DNA of 45,772 nucleotides from Bacteroides sp. (GTDB taxonomy: Bacteria; Bacteroidota; Bacteroidia; Bacteroidales; Bacteroidaceae). Below, in pieces: positions 32,118 to 40,890 of this stretch. Below the pieces are notes generated by a model. The model searched no databases. It saw only the letters and a list, made by a program, of their open reading frames with translations, and had not been told where the DNA came from. The DNA lies in assembly GCA_030152865.1 (NCBI GenBank), contig JASLIW010000048.1, positions 1 to 45,772 on the forward strand, read 5' to 3'. Every line of letters starts with the position of its first letter. Position 1 is the stretch's first letter. A program made the position numbers and the translations under genes.

Positions 32118-33908
32118 ATGCAAAATATTAGAAATATTGCAATCATTGCCCATGTTGACCATGGCAAAACTACGTTAGTTGACCGCATGTTACTTGAAGG
32201 CCAACTTTCTAAAGATAGCAACGAACTTATCCTAGATAACAATGATATCGAGCGTGAGCGTGGTATCACTATCTTATCTAAGAATGTATCTATCAATTAC
32301 AAAGGTACAAAGATAAACATTATTGACACCCCAGGTCACAGTGACTTTGGAGGTGAAGTAGAACGAGTTTTAAATATGGCAGATGGATGTATCCTTCTAG
32401 CAGATGCCTTTGAAGGTCCGATGCCTCAAACACGTTTCGTTCTTCAAAAAGCACTAGAGATAGGTTTGAAGCCTATTGTCGTTATTAATAAGGTAGACAA
32501 GCAAAACTGTAGACCAGATGAGGTGAACGAAATGGTATTTGACCTGATGTTCAACCTTGATGCTACAGAAGATCAATTAGAGTTTCCTACACTATATGGC
32601 TCAGCTAAGAATGGCTGGATGAGCACAGACTGGAAACAACCGACAGAGAGTATTACTCCCTTGCTAGATTGTATTATAGAGACAATTCCTGCTCCCCAGC
32701 AGCTAGAAGGAACTCCTCAAATGTTGATTACCTCCCTTGATTACTCTTCATATACTGGACGTATTGCTGTAGGTAGAATCCATCGAGGTACATTAAAAGA
32801 AGGTATGAATGTATCTCTAGCTAAGAGAGACGGAAGCCTAGTTAAGTCTAAAATAAAAGAACTACATGTTTTTGAAGGTTTAGGCCGTATTAAAGCTAAA
32901 GAGGTTTCTTCTGGTGACATCTGCGCTATTGTTGGAATCGAGAACTTCGATATTGGTGATACAGTTTGCGATTTTGAAAATCCTGAACCACTACCAACCA
33001 TAAAAATTGATGAGCCTACAATGAGTATGCTCTTCACCATCAATGACTCACCCTTCTTCGGTAGAGATGGTAAATTTGTAACTTCTCGACACATACACGA
33101 GCGTCTAATGAAAGAGCTAGATAAAAACTTGGCTCTACGAGTTAGCAAAAGTGAAGAGGATGGCAAGTGGATTGTTTCAGGACGTGGTGTTCTTCACTTA
33201 TCCGTATTGATTGAAACTATGCGCCGTGAAGGTTATGAACTTCAAGTAGGACAGCCACAAGTTATCTTCAAAGAGATTGATGGCAAGAAATACGAACCAA
33301 TCGAAGAGCTAACAATCAATGTACCCGAAGAGTATTCAAGCAGCATTATCGATTTAGTTACAAGACGTAAAGGTGAAATCACCTATATGACTAAGACTGG
33401 TGATCGACTAAACCTGCAGTTTGATATGCCTTCACGTGGTATTATAGGCTTACGTACTAACGTACTTACAGCATCAGCGGGAGAAGCTATTATGGCACAC
33501 CGTTTTAAAGAGTATCAACCCTTCAAAGGTACTATTGAACGTCGTCTTAACGGATCACTTGTAGCTATGGAGCCTGGAGTAGCTTTTGCTTACGCCATGG
33601 ACAAACTACAAGACCGTGGCAAGTTCTTTATCTTTCCACAAGAGGAAGTATATGCTGGCCAAGTAGTTGGTGAACATATTCATGATAAAGACTTAATTAT
33701 CAATGTGACCAAATCCAAGAAGCTTACAAACATGCGTGCTTCTGGAGCAGATGATAAAGCATCTATTACTCCGCCTATACAGTTCTCACTAGAAGAAGCA
33801 TTGGAGTATATAAACGAAGATGAATACATTGAAATCACTCCTAACCATATGCGTATGCGTAAAGTGATTTTGGATGAGAATGAACGGAAAAGAGCAAATA
33901 AGAAATAA
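32118..33908 (+). CDS. typA: Translational GTPase TypA/BipA
   Basis: TypA/BipA is a ribosome-binding GTPase related to EF-G, important for 50S assembly and stress and cold adaptation. The 596-residue protein shows G1 AHVDHGKTTLVDRM, G2 ERERGITILSKN, G3 DTPGHSDFGGEVERVL and G4 VVINKVDKQN. Downstream come EF-G-like domains and the BipA-specific C-terminal domain (MPSRGIIGLRTNVLTASAGEA, RASGADDKASITPP). The start is fixed by homology (MQNIRNIAIIAHVDHGKT) and by the promoter box just upstream. It is single and convergent with the PAP2 gene. Confidence 0.97.
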   Translation: MQNIRNIAIIAHVDHGKTTLVDRMLLEGQLSKDSNELILDNNDIERERGITILSKNVSINYKGTKINIIDTPGHSDFGGEVERVLNMADGCILLADAFEGPMPQTRFVLQKALEIGLKPIVVINKVDKQNCRPDEVNEMVFDLMFNLDATEDQLEFPTLYGSAKNGWMSTDWKQPTESITPLLDCIIETIPAPQQLEGTPQMLITSLDYSSYTGRIAVGRIHRGTLKEGMNVSLAKRDGSLVKSKIKELHVFEGLGRIKAKEVSSGDICAIVGIENFDIGDTVCDFENPEPLPTIKIDEPTMSMLFTINDSPFFGRDGKFVTSRHIHERLMKELDKNLALRVSKSEEDGKWIVSGRGVLHLSVLIETMRREGYELQVGQPQVIFKEIDGKKYEPIEELTINVPEEYSSSIIDLVTRRKGEITYMTKTGDRLNLQFDMPSRGIIGLRTNVLTASAGEAIMAHRFKEYQPFKGTIERRLNGSLVAMEPGVAFAYAMDKLQDRGKFFIFPQEEVYAGQVVGEHIHDKDLIINVTKSKKLTNMRASGADDKASITPPIQFSLEEALEYINEDEYIEITPNHMRMRKVILDENERKRANKK

Positions 33909-33910
33909 GT

Positions 33911-33944
33911 TAAAAAGCTGTATGTTTAAACATACAGCTTTTTA
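33911..33944. terminator. Bidirectional terminator overlapping the PAP2 gene end
   Basis: A perfect palindrome (arms 33911-33927 and 33928-33944; GCTGTATGTTT core flanked by A5 and T5) lies between the typA stop and the last codons of the convergent PAP2 gene. T-runs on both strands fit a terminator shared by the two genes. Confidence 0.85.
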
Positions 33945-34903
33945 TTTTCATCTCCCTTAAACAAAGCATTATACGCAAGTAATACAATTCCATAAATAAG
34001 AAATGCTGAGATCCATCCTCCCAAGACATCAATAGCATAATGGGCTTGTATATACACAGTAGCTCCACACAAGAGCATATAGAATGGAACTAAAAAGCCA
34101 AACAATCCTTTGCTTAATCTCCACGACAAGATCAGTAGTATGGTAGATATTCCTACATGTGAACTAGGAAATGCTGCTGTAGGACGCTCCCCTGCTGCTT
34201 GAGCCGACTCAACTAAGTGATAGAAGAGCCCATTTGATTGACCTGGACCAGGTTCTAAACCCGTATACACCTTAAAGGCATCTGCAATAGAGGGAAACAC
34301 ACCTGCTTCTACATTCTCCCAACCTATCAGCGGAAAGTAAAACTGAGGTCCTGCTACAGGAATAAAAATGTATAGGAAGTAATACAGTAAAAAGGCTCCC
34401 ACTAAGATAAAAGCCACCTTTGTAAACTCTTTATATCGAGTAAAAAAATAAGCTAATGTAACAACACCTATCATGGGGTAGTAAGAGAAATATCCCAAGT
34501 GAAAGGCTTCACTTAGTGGCAAAGAGCCGCAGTGCTTGCTAAACTCTACTGCTGGTTGAAATCCAAAAAGCTGCTGTTCCCAACTAGCAAAAAGAGGGTC
34601 TAAATTCTCAAACAAGCGGTTAAACTCATAGGTATCAGGATACCAGTAAGAAAGTAAAGCCATTTGAAAAGCTACTCGAAGTAAAACCATCCATTTAGAC
34701 TTCCATTTATTTCCCAGCAACATCAAACCTATTGTAACTCCAGCTATAGCTAACCTCTCTAGTAGCATCTGAACAGGATGATCCATGCGAGGGAACAATG
34801 AGATAATTAGTATAGCAGTAATCAAGCTATAAAGCAATGATATAGTTTCAACTGCCAAAAAACCTGTTGTTGTATCCTTCCTTTTCTTTTTTATTAAACC
34901 CAT
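33926..34903 (-). CDS. PAP2-superfamily membrane protein, Aur1/IPC-synthase-like
   Basis: This 325-residue protein has about seven hydrophobic segments and the PAP2 catalytic motifs: ERPTAAFPSSHVG (about residues 235-248) and ATVYIQAHYAIDVLGG (about 283-298). The arginine usual in the last motif of phosphatases (SR...H..D) is Thr here, as in Aur1-type inositol phosphorylceramide synthases. It is therefore likelier to transfer a phospho-headgroup to ceramide or diacylglycerol than to be a simple phosphatase; that is inference. Its first 10 bases overlap the end of the epimerase gene, so they are translationally coupled. The last codons lie inside the terminator shared with typA. Confidence 0.8.
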   Translation of the reverse strand: MGLIKKKRKDTTTGFLAVETISLLYSLITAILIISLFPRMDHPVQMLLERLAIAGVTIGLMLLGNKWKSKWMVLLRVAFQMALLSYWYPDTYEFNRLFENLDPLFASWEQQLFGFQPAVEFSKHCGSLPLSEAFHLGYFSYYPMIGVVTLAYFFTRYKEFTKVAFILVGAFLLYYFLYIFIPVAGPQFYFPLIGWENVEAGVFPSIADAFKVYTGLEPGPGQSNGLFYHLVESAQAAGERPTAAFPSSHVGISTILLILSWRLSKGLFGFLVPFYMLLCGATVYIQAHYAIDVLGGWISAFLIYGIVLLAYNALFKGDENKKLYV

Positions 34904-35898
34904 TTTTCTTTTTTATACCAAGCAACGGCTTCCTTTACTCCTGCATCTAACTTATATTGAGGGTGGTACCCTAGCTCATCAAGCGTAGGAGTAATATCAC
35001 AGCGCCAATTCCTTTGCTTCATTATTTTGTATTTGTCTGAATTAAGTGTACTCTTCTTGCCTAAAAGCTTAGAGAAAAATTCAGCTAGCAAAGATATCAC
35101 TTTTAAAACAAAAAGCGGTGCTTTTATATGAACAACAAAAGGATCACCTAATTCACGCTGGATTAGATCTGAAAAAGCTCTACTTGAATATACCTCACCA
35201 TCAGTCACAAAGTAAGCACGACGCTTCACCCCCTTATCTATGGCCAAGAAAATTGCTTGGACTAAGTCTTTAACATAAACAAAGGTCAAATCCTGCCTTT
35301 TATATCCCACAGAAAAATCCACATGATTTTTAATAGACTTCACCATTAAGAAGTAGTCACTTTCTCGTGGACCATAAACACCTGTGGGCCTAAAGAAAAC
35401 ATAAGGAAAGTCAGGTAATTGCGCTAAGTATTCTTCGGACTTCAACTTACTCAACCCATAAGCTGTATTAGGAGCCTTTACATCTGACTCTGCAATCGGT
35501 TTGTAGCTATCCTCATGAATAGGCCCAAAAACACTAAGGGTGCTAATATAAATGAATTGTCTGGGCACCATACCTAGACTTATTAATGTATCCGCAAAAA
35601 GAGCTGTTTGCCTGTAGTTAACATCAATAAACTCCGTTGTATTTAAACACTTGGTGACTCCTGCACAATGTATTATATAGTCAAAAGCTCCGTGTTGACT
35701 CTTAAAGTCAAGCAGATTCTGCTCTAGAGACTGTGCATCAGCAAAATCCAATTCAAAAAAGTTAACCCCTGCTTTCGAGAGGTATCTTTTACTACTGGTC
35801 TTTCGTACACCCGCATAGGTTTCATATCCTTTGTCTATTGCAGCCTCAACAATAAAGCTACCTATAAAGCCACTAGCGCCTGTTACTAATACTTTCAT
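34894..35898 (-). CDS. NAD-dependent epimerase/reductase (extended SDR)
   Basis: This 334-residue extended short-chain dehydrogenase starts VLVTGASGFIGSFIVEAA, the Rossmann GxxGxxG motif. It has the catalytic YxxxK in YGLSKLKSEEYL with the upstream Ser in YISTLSVFG, and the conserved FFRPTGVYGPRE. Relatives include sugar-nucleotide epimerases and the 3-ketoceramide/3-ketosphinganine reductases described in sphingolipid-making bacteria. Here it overlaps an Aur1-like PAP2 gene by 10 bp, which makes a lipid reductase role attractive but unproven. It lies 3 nt after the cation transporter gene. Confidence 0.8.
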   Translation of the reverse strand: MKVLVTGASGFIGSFIVEAAIDKGYETYAGVRKTSSKRYLSKAGVNFFELDFADAQSLEQNLLDFKSQHGAFDYIIHCAGVTKCLNTTEFIDVNYRQTALFADTLISLGMVPRQFIYISTLSVFGPIHEDSYKPIAESDVKAPNTAYGLSKLKSEEYLAQLPDFPYVFFRPTGVYGPRESDYFLMVKSIKNHVDFSVGYKRQDLTFVYVKDLVQAIFLAIDKGVKRRAYFVTDGEVYSSRAFSDLIQRELGDPFVVHIKAPLFVLKVISLLAEFFSKLLGKKSTLNSDKYKIMKQRNWRCDITPTLDELGYHPQYKLDAGVKEAVAWYKKEKWV

Positions 35899-35901
35899 CT
35901 T

Positions 35902-36804
35902 TTAATTATCTGGTTCTATGTGAATATTTATGTAAGTGTTTTCGCCAAAGCGTTCACGTAATTTCGCTTCAGCAAGGACAGAATGATCATGAGCTTCTTT
36001 TAAGCATATCTGGCCATCCAATATAATATGAAAGCTTATGGCATAATAACTGCCTATTCTCCGTGTGCGCAACTCTTCGAGTTTATGAATTCCTTCAATA
36101 GATAGTACAAGCTTACAAATCTCCTCCTCGACTGGCTGAGGTAATGAACGCTCTAACAACTCATCGGCACAAGAACGAAGCATCTTGATTGCCTCAATCA
36201 CTATTAGTACACTCACCACTACAGCTGCGGCTGGATCTAATAAGCTCCACTTTTCTCCCAGCAGTATTGCTCCACCAATCCCTAGGGTGGTACCTACTGA
36301 AGACCAGGCATCACTACGATGATGCCAAGCATTGGCTATTACAGCCTGTGAATCAAGTTGTTTACCCTTATATACTGTATATCGGTACAATGCTTCTTTA
36401 GATAACAAGGACAGTATAGCTGCTAGTAAAGCGATTAGAGATGGAGAGGCCAAAAACTCTCCCAAGAAAAGCACCCGATAAATATCGCTTATACCACTCC
36501 AAAAGATACCCACACCTACAAAAAGTAAAAACAATCCAATAATAGTAGTAGCAAGCGTTTCGAACTTCCCATGACCAAAATCATGATTTTCATCTTCGGG
36601 CTTACTCGCTATGCGCACAAAAGCAATCACAATAAAGTCTGTAATGAAATCGGTCAGGGAGTGTACTGCATCTGCTATCATGGCAGAGCTACGTCCCCAA
36701 AAACCTGCAACAAACTTAAAAATCATGAGAAGTAAATTGACCACACTCCCTTGAAGTGTCACCTTATAGATACCTCGTTCTCTTATCGTATTTTTATTTT
36801 CCAT
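35902..36804 (-). CDS. Cation diffusion facilitator family transporter
   Basis: This 300-residue inner-membrane metal/proton antiporter has six membrane segments and a C-terminal cytoplasmic domain. The metal-site motifs are IADAVHSLTDFITDF in TM2 and HHRSDAWSSVGT in TM5, with HDFGHGKFETLA in the loop between. It fits the FieF/ZitB-type family that exports Zn, Fe, Mn or Cd; the specificity cannot be read with confidence. It is divergent from rnr across a 267-bp region containing the 22-bp-spaced repeat array, and 3 nt upstream of the epimerase gene. Confidence 0.9.
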   Translation of the reverse strand: MENKNTIRERGIYKVTLQGSVVNLLLMIFKFVAGFWGRSSAMIADAVHSLTDFITDFIVIAFVRIASKPEDENHDFGHGKFETLATTIIGLFLLFVGVGIFWSGISDIYRVLFLGEFLASPSLIALLAAILSLLSKEALYRYTVYKGKQLDSQAVIANAWHHRSDAWSSVGTTLGIGGAILLGEKWSLLDPAAAVVVSVLIVIEAIKMLRSCADELLERSLPQPVEEEICKLVLSIEGIHKLEELRTRRIGSYYAISFHIILDGQICLKEAHDHSVLAEAKLRERFGENTYINIHIEPDN

Positions 36805-36882
36805 GTGCTATTAAAACAGACTAATCCTGAAATAGATTAGAAATATGTGTTATATTCGATGTTTGGTAGCCAACTAATAGGT

Positions 36883-36970
36883 CCCTGACCTTTGGGTCAA
36901 ACCACCCTGACCTTTTACTGTTCTCTCCCTGAGAGAAGGTTGCTCCTTCCCTGACCAACTAAATACAGTT
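36883..36970. repeat. Four-unit array of CCCTGA at exact 22-bp spacing
   Basis: CCCTGACC starts at 36883, 36905 and 36949, and CCCTGAGA at 36927, so four units follow each other at exactly 22 bp. The 14 bases between are not conserved, which argues against a recent tandem duplication and for a selected motif at two-helical-turn spacing. It lies between the divergent starts of the cation transporter (36804) and rnr (37072). The first unit is also part of a GGTC-CCT-GACC palindrome. A related array lies at 19041-19090. Confidence 0.75.
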
Positions 36971-37071
36971 CTACCCCAAAAGTAATTTTATTTAAGCGGT
37001 TATAGGGTAAATTATTATATTTCTTTACTTTGTTGGTAAAGAAGAGAAGATAAAACTTAATACCACAATAT

Positions 37072-39213
37072 ATGGCTAAAAAAAGAAAAAGTAAAAAGAG
37101 ACTCAATAAGAAAGAAATAACTAAGCTCTTAGTTGATCTTTTTGAATATAAAGGAAAGCAACAACTAAGCTTAAAACAGATTTACTCCGAGTTAAAACTC
37201 ACTACTCACCCTCAAAAGATGCTCGCCAAAGAGATCATTTGGGATATGATAGCAGAAGACTACCTACTAGAGTCAGCCCGTGGTAAATTCTCTCTCAACA
37301 AAAGAGGCGTAGAGCTCATTGGGATATTCAAGAGAAAAAGCAATGGTAAAAACTCATTTCTGCCTGAAGATGGTGGAGACCCTATTTTTGTAGCTGAGCG
37401 CAACTCTGCACATGCTATGAATAACGACAAGGTTAAAATAGCTTTTTATGCCAAACGTAAAAACCATGAACCTGAAGGGGAAGTCATAGAGATTTTAGAA
37501 CGTGCTAATGACACTTTTGTGGGAACTTTAGATGTTTCTAAATCATATGCTTTTTTGGTGACAGAAGATAGAACACTTGCAAACGACATATTTATCCCCC
37601 TATCAGCACTAAAAGAAGGTAAAAATGGAGACAAAGCAGTCGTACGGGTAGTAGAATGGCCAGACAAGGCTAAAAACCCAATCGGCGAGGTAATTGACAT
37701 TCTAGGGAAGGCTGGGGATAATGATACAGAAATGCATGCAATCTTGGCTGAGTTTGGTTTACCTTATTCTTACCCCAAAAAAGTTGAGGAGTATGCCGAT
37801 AAAATCTCAGAGCATATTTCTAAGGAGGAGATTGCTAAGCGAGAGGACCTTAGATCTGTCCCTACCTTTACGATAGACCCTAAAGACGCAAAGGATTTTG
37901 ATGATGCCCTATCTATTCGTCAGCTAGAAAATGGCAGCTGGGAAATAGGTGTACACATCGCTGATGTTACACACTACGTAAAGGAGGGAGACATCATAGA
38001 TCAAGAAGCAGAAAAAAGGGCAAATTCAATCTATCTAGTAGATCGAACCATTCCTATGCTCCCCGAGCGCCTCTGTAACTTTATCTGTTCCCTGCGTCCC
38101 AATGAAGATAAGCTAGCATTCTCTGTTATCTTTGAAATGAGCGATAAGGGAGAGCTTTTGAACTCTCGAGTGGCCTCAACCATCATCAATTCAGACCACA
38201 GATTTGCCTACGAAGATGCGCAAGCAATAATAGAAGGAAAGAAAGGTGAGTATGCCACAGAGGTGTTAAAACTTAATCAAATGGCTCTCAAGCTAAGAGA
38301 GAAGCGCTTCCAAGGAGGAGCTCTAAACTTTGATCGTGTCGAAGTCAAATTTCACTTAGATGATAAAGGCAAGCCCTTAGGCGTATTCTTTGTGGAGTCC
38401 AAAGAAGCTAACCACCTCATTGAGGAATTTATGTTACTGGCAAACCGCACCGTAGCAGAGAAATTTGGCAAGGCTGCTCCAAAGAAAAAAGCCAAGACTC
38501 TTCCTTACCGTATCCACGACTTACCAGACCCTGATAAACTTGAAAACCTATCGGAATTCATTGCACGCTTTGGTTATAAGATCCGAACTACTGGTTCTAA
38601 ATCTAAAGTTGCTGAATCTATCAATAAGCTTATAGAAGATGTTCAAGGTACAAAAGAGTCTAACCTAATTGAAACGGTATCTATCCGCACCATGCAAAAA
38701 GCAAGGTATTCAATCTTTAATATTGGCCATTATGGCTTGGCCTTTGATTTCTATACCCACTTCACCTCTCCTATTCGTCGCTACCCCGACATGATGGTAC
38801 ACCGTATTATCAAGCACTATATGGCTGGTGGAGAGTCTGTTTCGGCAGACAAGTATGAAGATCTATGTGACCATTGCTCTGAGATGGAAATCATAGCCTC
38901 TAATGCCGAACGTGCTTCGATCAAGTACAAACAAGTAGAGTTCATGGCTGACAAGCTAGGCGAAGAGTTTGATGGCGTGATTTCCGGTGTTACAGAGTGG
39001 GGCTTATATGTGGAAATCAACGGAAACAAATGCGAAGGAATGATTCCAATTCGTGACCTAGGAGATGACTACTATGAGTTTGATGAAAAAAACTACTGTT
39101 TAAATGGTCGTAGGACACATAAGAAGTACTCATTAGGAGATCCTATTCGAATTCAGGTTGCCAGAGCTAACTTAGAAAAGAAACAATTAGACTTCACTTT
39201 AGTAGAGGAATAA
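37072..39213 (+). CDS. rnr: Ribonuclease R
   Basis: RNase R is a processive 3'-5' exoribonuclease that degrades structured RNA and helps in RNA quality control. The 713-residue protein begins with a lysine-rich tail and a winged-helix region, then cold-shock-like domains. The catalytic RNB domain has TIDPKDAKDFDDALSI with its magnesium-binding aspartates, DRTIPMLPERLCN and HFTSPIRRYPDMMVHR. A C-terminal S1 domain (EFDGVISGVTEWGLYVEING) follows. It is divergent from the cation transporter gene across the 22-bp-spaced array and is followed 6 nt later by a small flavin-type protein gene. Confidence 0.96.
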   Translation: MAKKRKSKKRLNKKEITKLLVDLFEYKGKQQLSLKQIYSELKLTTHPQKMLAKEIIWDMIAEDYLLESARGKFSLNKRGVELIGIFKRKSNGKNSFLPEDGGDPIFVAERNSAHAMNNDKVKIAFYAKRKNHEPEGEVIEILERANDTFVGTLDVSKSYAFLVTEDRTLANDIFIPLSALKEGKNGDKAVVRVVEWPDKAKNPIGEVIDILGKAGDNDTEMHAILAEFGLPYSYPKKVEEYADKISEHISKEEIAKREDLRSVPTFTIDPKDAKDFDDALSIRQLENGSWEIGVHIADVTHYVKEGDIIDQEAEKRANSIYLVDRTIPMLPERLCNFICSLRPNEDKLAFSVIFEMSDKGELLNSRVASTIINSDHRFAYEDAQAIIEGKKGEYATEVLKLNQMALKLREKRFQGGALNFDRVEVKFHLDDKGKPLGVFFVESKEANHLIEEFMLLANRTVAEKFGKAAPKKKAKTLPYRIHDLPDPDKLENLSEFIARFGYKIRTTGSKSKVAESINKLIEDVQGTKESNLIETVSIRTMQKARYSIFNIGHYGLAFDFYTHFTSPIRRYPDMMVHRIIKHYMAGGESVSADKYEDLCDHCSEMEIIASNAERASIKYKQVEFMADKLGEEFDGVISGVTEWGLYVEINGNKCEGMIPIRDLGDDYYEFDEKNYCLNGRRTHKKYSLGDPIRIQVARANLEKKQLDFTLVEE

Positions 39214-39219
39214 TTTAGC

Positions 39220-39717
39220 ATGAAAACATTTCTTATTGAAGACACAAAGCAAATAGAAGAGATCATAACAAGCTGTTCTGTTTGCTTTGTTGGCTTAATA
39301 GACTTAGAAGGGAAGCCTTATGTGATTCCCATGAACTTCGCCTACCAAGACAAAGTCATCTATCTACACTCAGCTCCTGACACTCAGTTGGTTCAATTTG
39401 TCGAAAATAGTCCTCATGTCTGCATCACATTTAGCCTAGGCGACAAGCTTGTTCATCAGCACCCTAAAGTTGCTTGCAGTTATCGGATGAAGTCAAAGAG
39501 TGTTATTTGCCGAGGTAAAGTGGAGTTTATACATGAAAGCCAAGACAAAGTAAAAGTACTCGATCTTATCATGCAAAAGTATGTTCCGGATAAGTCATTT
39601 ACTTACTCCAAACCCGCCGTGAATAATGTTAAAATCTGGAAGGTCCCAATTAGTCAATGGACTGCAAAGGAGTTTGGTGCTCCACACAAAGGGCCTAAGG
39701 TAATAACACCTCAGTAA
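39220..39717 (+). CDS. Pyridoxamine 5'-phosphate oxidase-like (split-barrel flavin) protein
   Basis: This 165-residue protein has the split-barrel fold of the PNPOx-like superfamily: VCFVGLIDLEGKPYVIPMNF and KVIYLHSAPDTQLVQFVENS near the N-terminus, then SYRMKSKSVICRGKVEFI. It is close in size and pattern to the NimA-type subgroup, some members of which reduce nitroimidazoles, although that activity cannot be claimed here. A bound FMN or heme is likely. It lies 6 nt after rnr and probably shares its transcript, with no clear functional link. Confidence 0.8.
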   Translation: MKTFLIEDTKQIEEIITSCSVCFVGLIDLEGKPYVIPMNFAYQDKVIYLHSAPDTQLVQFVENSPHVCITFSLGDKLVHQHPKVACSYRMKSKSVICRGKVEFIHESQDKVKVLDLIMQKYVPDKSFTYSKPAVNNVKIWKVPISQWTAKEFGAPHKGPKVITPQ

Positions 39718-39731
39718 AGAATAAGCTATTA

Positions 39732-39767
39732 ACCCATAGGGATTTACAAATAAATAACCCTATGGGT
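39732..39767. other. Stem-loop between convergent genes
   Basis: ACCCATAGGG (39732-39741) pairs with CCCTATGGGT (39758-39767), and an inner ATTTA/TAAAT stem (42-46 with 51-55) extends the hairpin with a CAAA loop. It sits between the stop codons of the PNPOx-like gene and cysK. There is no T-run, so it may be a terminator of another kind or an RNA stabiliser. Confidence 0.5.
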
Positions 39768-39783
39768 GTAAGTATAATAAAAT

Positions 39784-40731
39784 CTATAAAGGATATGAAT
39801 CAAAAGCATAGAGCTCGGTAGATAGGTAGCGCTCACCTGTGTCTGGAAGTAAGACTACGATATTCTTTCCTTTGTTCTCTGGTCGCATCGCTAAAATACG
39901 AGCTGCTGCAACAGCAGCCCCAGACGAAATCCCTACTAAAAGTCCTTCAGTTTGTGCCAACTCACGACTCGTGCGAATGGCTTGATCATTTTCGATGGGC
40001 AAAACCTCATCTATAACCTTCCCATTGTAAATAGATGGAATAAAGTTGGCACCTATTCCCTGTATTTTATGAGGCCCAGGTTTACCTCCCGAGAGAATAG
40101 GTGAATCGGCAGGTTCCACTGCAACTACCTGTACATTAGGATTATGAGCCTTCAAAGCTTCGCCTACCCCACTGACCGTCCCTCCAGTGCCAACACCAGC
40201 AACAAAAAGATCAACCTGTCCTTCTGTATCTTGCCATATCTCTTGGCCTGTAGTTTGCAAGTGAATAGCTGGATTAGCTGGATTCTCAAACTGCTGCAAA
40301 ATAACAGCACCGTCAATTTGCCTTCTCAGTTCATTGGCTTTATCAATTGCACCTTGCATCCCTTGGGCTCCTGGGGTTAAAACAAGCTCAGCGCCTAGGG
40401 CTTTCAGTAAGTTCCTGCGCTCAGCACTCATGGAATCAGGCATAGTCAAAATTAAACGATAACCTCTGGAAGAAGCTACAAAAGCCAAACCAACTCCGGT
40501 ATTTCCACTTGTAGGCTCTATTATTGTCCCCCCTTTGCTTAATACTCCTGTCTCTTCGGCATCTAATATCATAGCAAAGGCAACTCTGTCTTTCACACTT
40601 CCTGCTGGATTGAAATATTCTAATTTTGCAATCAGTGTTGCTGGAAGTTGATGATGATTATTATAGTTGGACAACTCAAGCAAGGGTGTATTCCCTATTA
40701 AATCAGTTAGTTTTTTTGCAATATGTTTCAT
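39784..40731 (-). CDS. cysK: Cysteine synthase (O-acetylserine sulfhydrylase)
   Basis: CysK makes L-cysteine from O-acetylserine and sulfide. The 315-residue PLP enzyme has the cofactor lysine in NPAGSVKDRVAF (Lys47), the substrate loop EPTSGNTGVGLAF, the phosphate-binding GVGTGGTVSG and GISSGAAVAA near the C-terminus. It is divergent from cysE, whose product O-acetylserine is its substrate, so the pair covers the full route from serine. No promoter box I trust is visible for it. Confidence 0.96.
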   Translation of the reverse strand: MKHIAKKLTDLIGNTPLLELSNYNNHHQLPATLIAKLEYFNPAGSVKDRVAFAMILDAEETGVLSKGGTIIEPTSGNTGVGLAFVASSRGYRLILTMPDSMSAERRNLLKALGAELVLTPGAQGMQGAIDKANELRRQIDGAVILQQFENPANPAIHLQTTGQEIWQDTEGQVDLFVAGVGTGGTVSGVGEALKAHNPNVQVVAVEPADSPILSGGKPGPHKIQGIGANFIPSIYNGKVIDEVLPIENDQAIRTSRELAQTEGLLVGISSGAAVAAARILAMRPENKGKNIVVLLPDTGERYLSTELYAFDSYPL

Positions 40732-40848
40732 ATACTATCCTATTTAAATCCATTTTATGGATATCTAATTTATGTAAATATAAAGGAAAGAGACAAAATC
40801 TGCTCTTTGTATAGCTGTTTTTATCTTTTTTTTTTGCAGTATTATCCC

Positions 40849-40856
40849 TACCTTTG
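40849..40856 (+). promoter_or_regulatory. Probable -7 promoter box of cysE
   Basis: TACCTTTG matches TAnnTTTG and gives a leader of about 28 nt before the cysE start at 40891. A T-rich run lies upstream but no clear -33 element. Confidence 0.55.
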
Positions 40857-40890
40857 TGGCTGAATATCACTTCATTTTAAGCATACCCAG

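Noticed and set aside
36883..36970. CRISPR array
   Set aside because: The repeated core is only 6-8 bp and spacers of about 14 bp are too short; no cas genes nearby.
36915..37106. 63-codon minus-strand frame at the start of rnr
   Set aside because: It overlaps the rnr N-terminus and the repeat array, and reads as hydrophobic filler.
40732..40890. Sulfur-responsive riboswitch between cysK and cysE
   Set aside because: Only a 6-bp hairpin (ATCCAT-TTT-ATGGAT, 40748-40762) is seen; it does not match the multi-helix core of SAM or related riboswitches.
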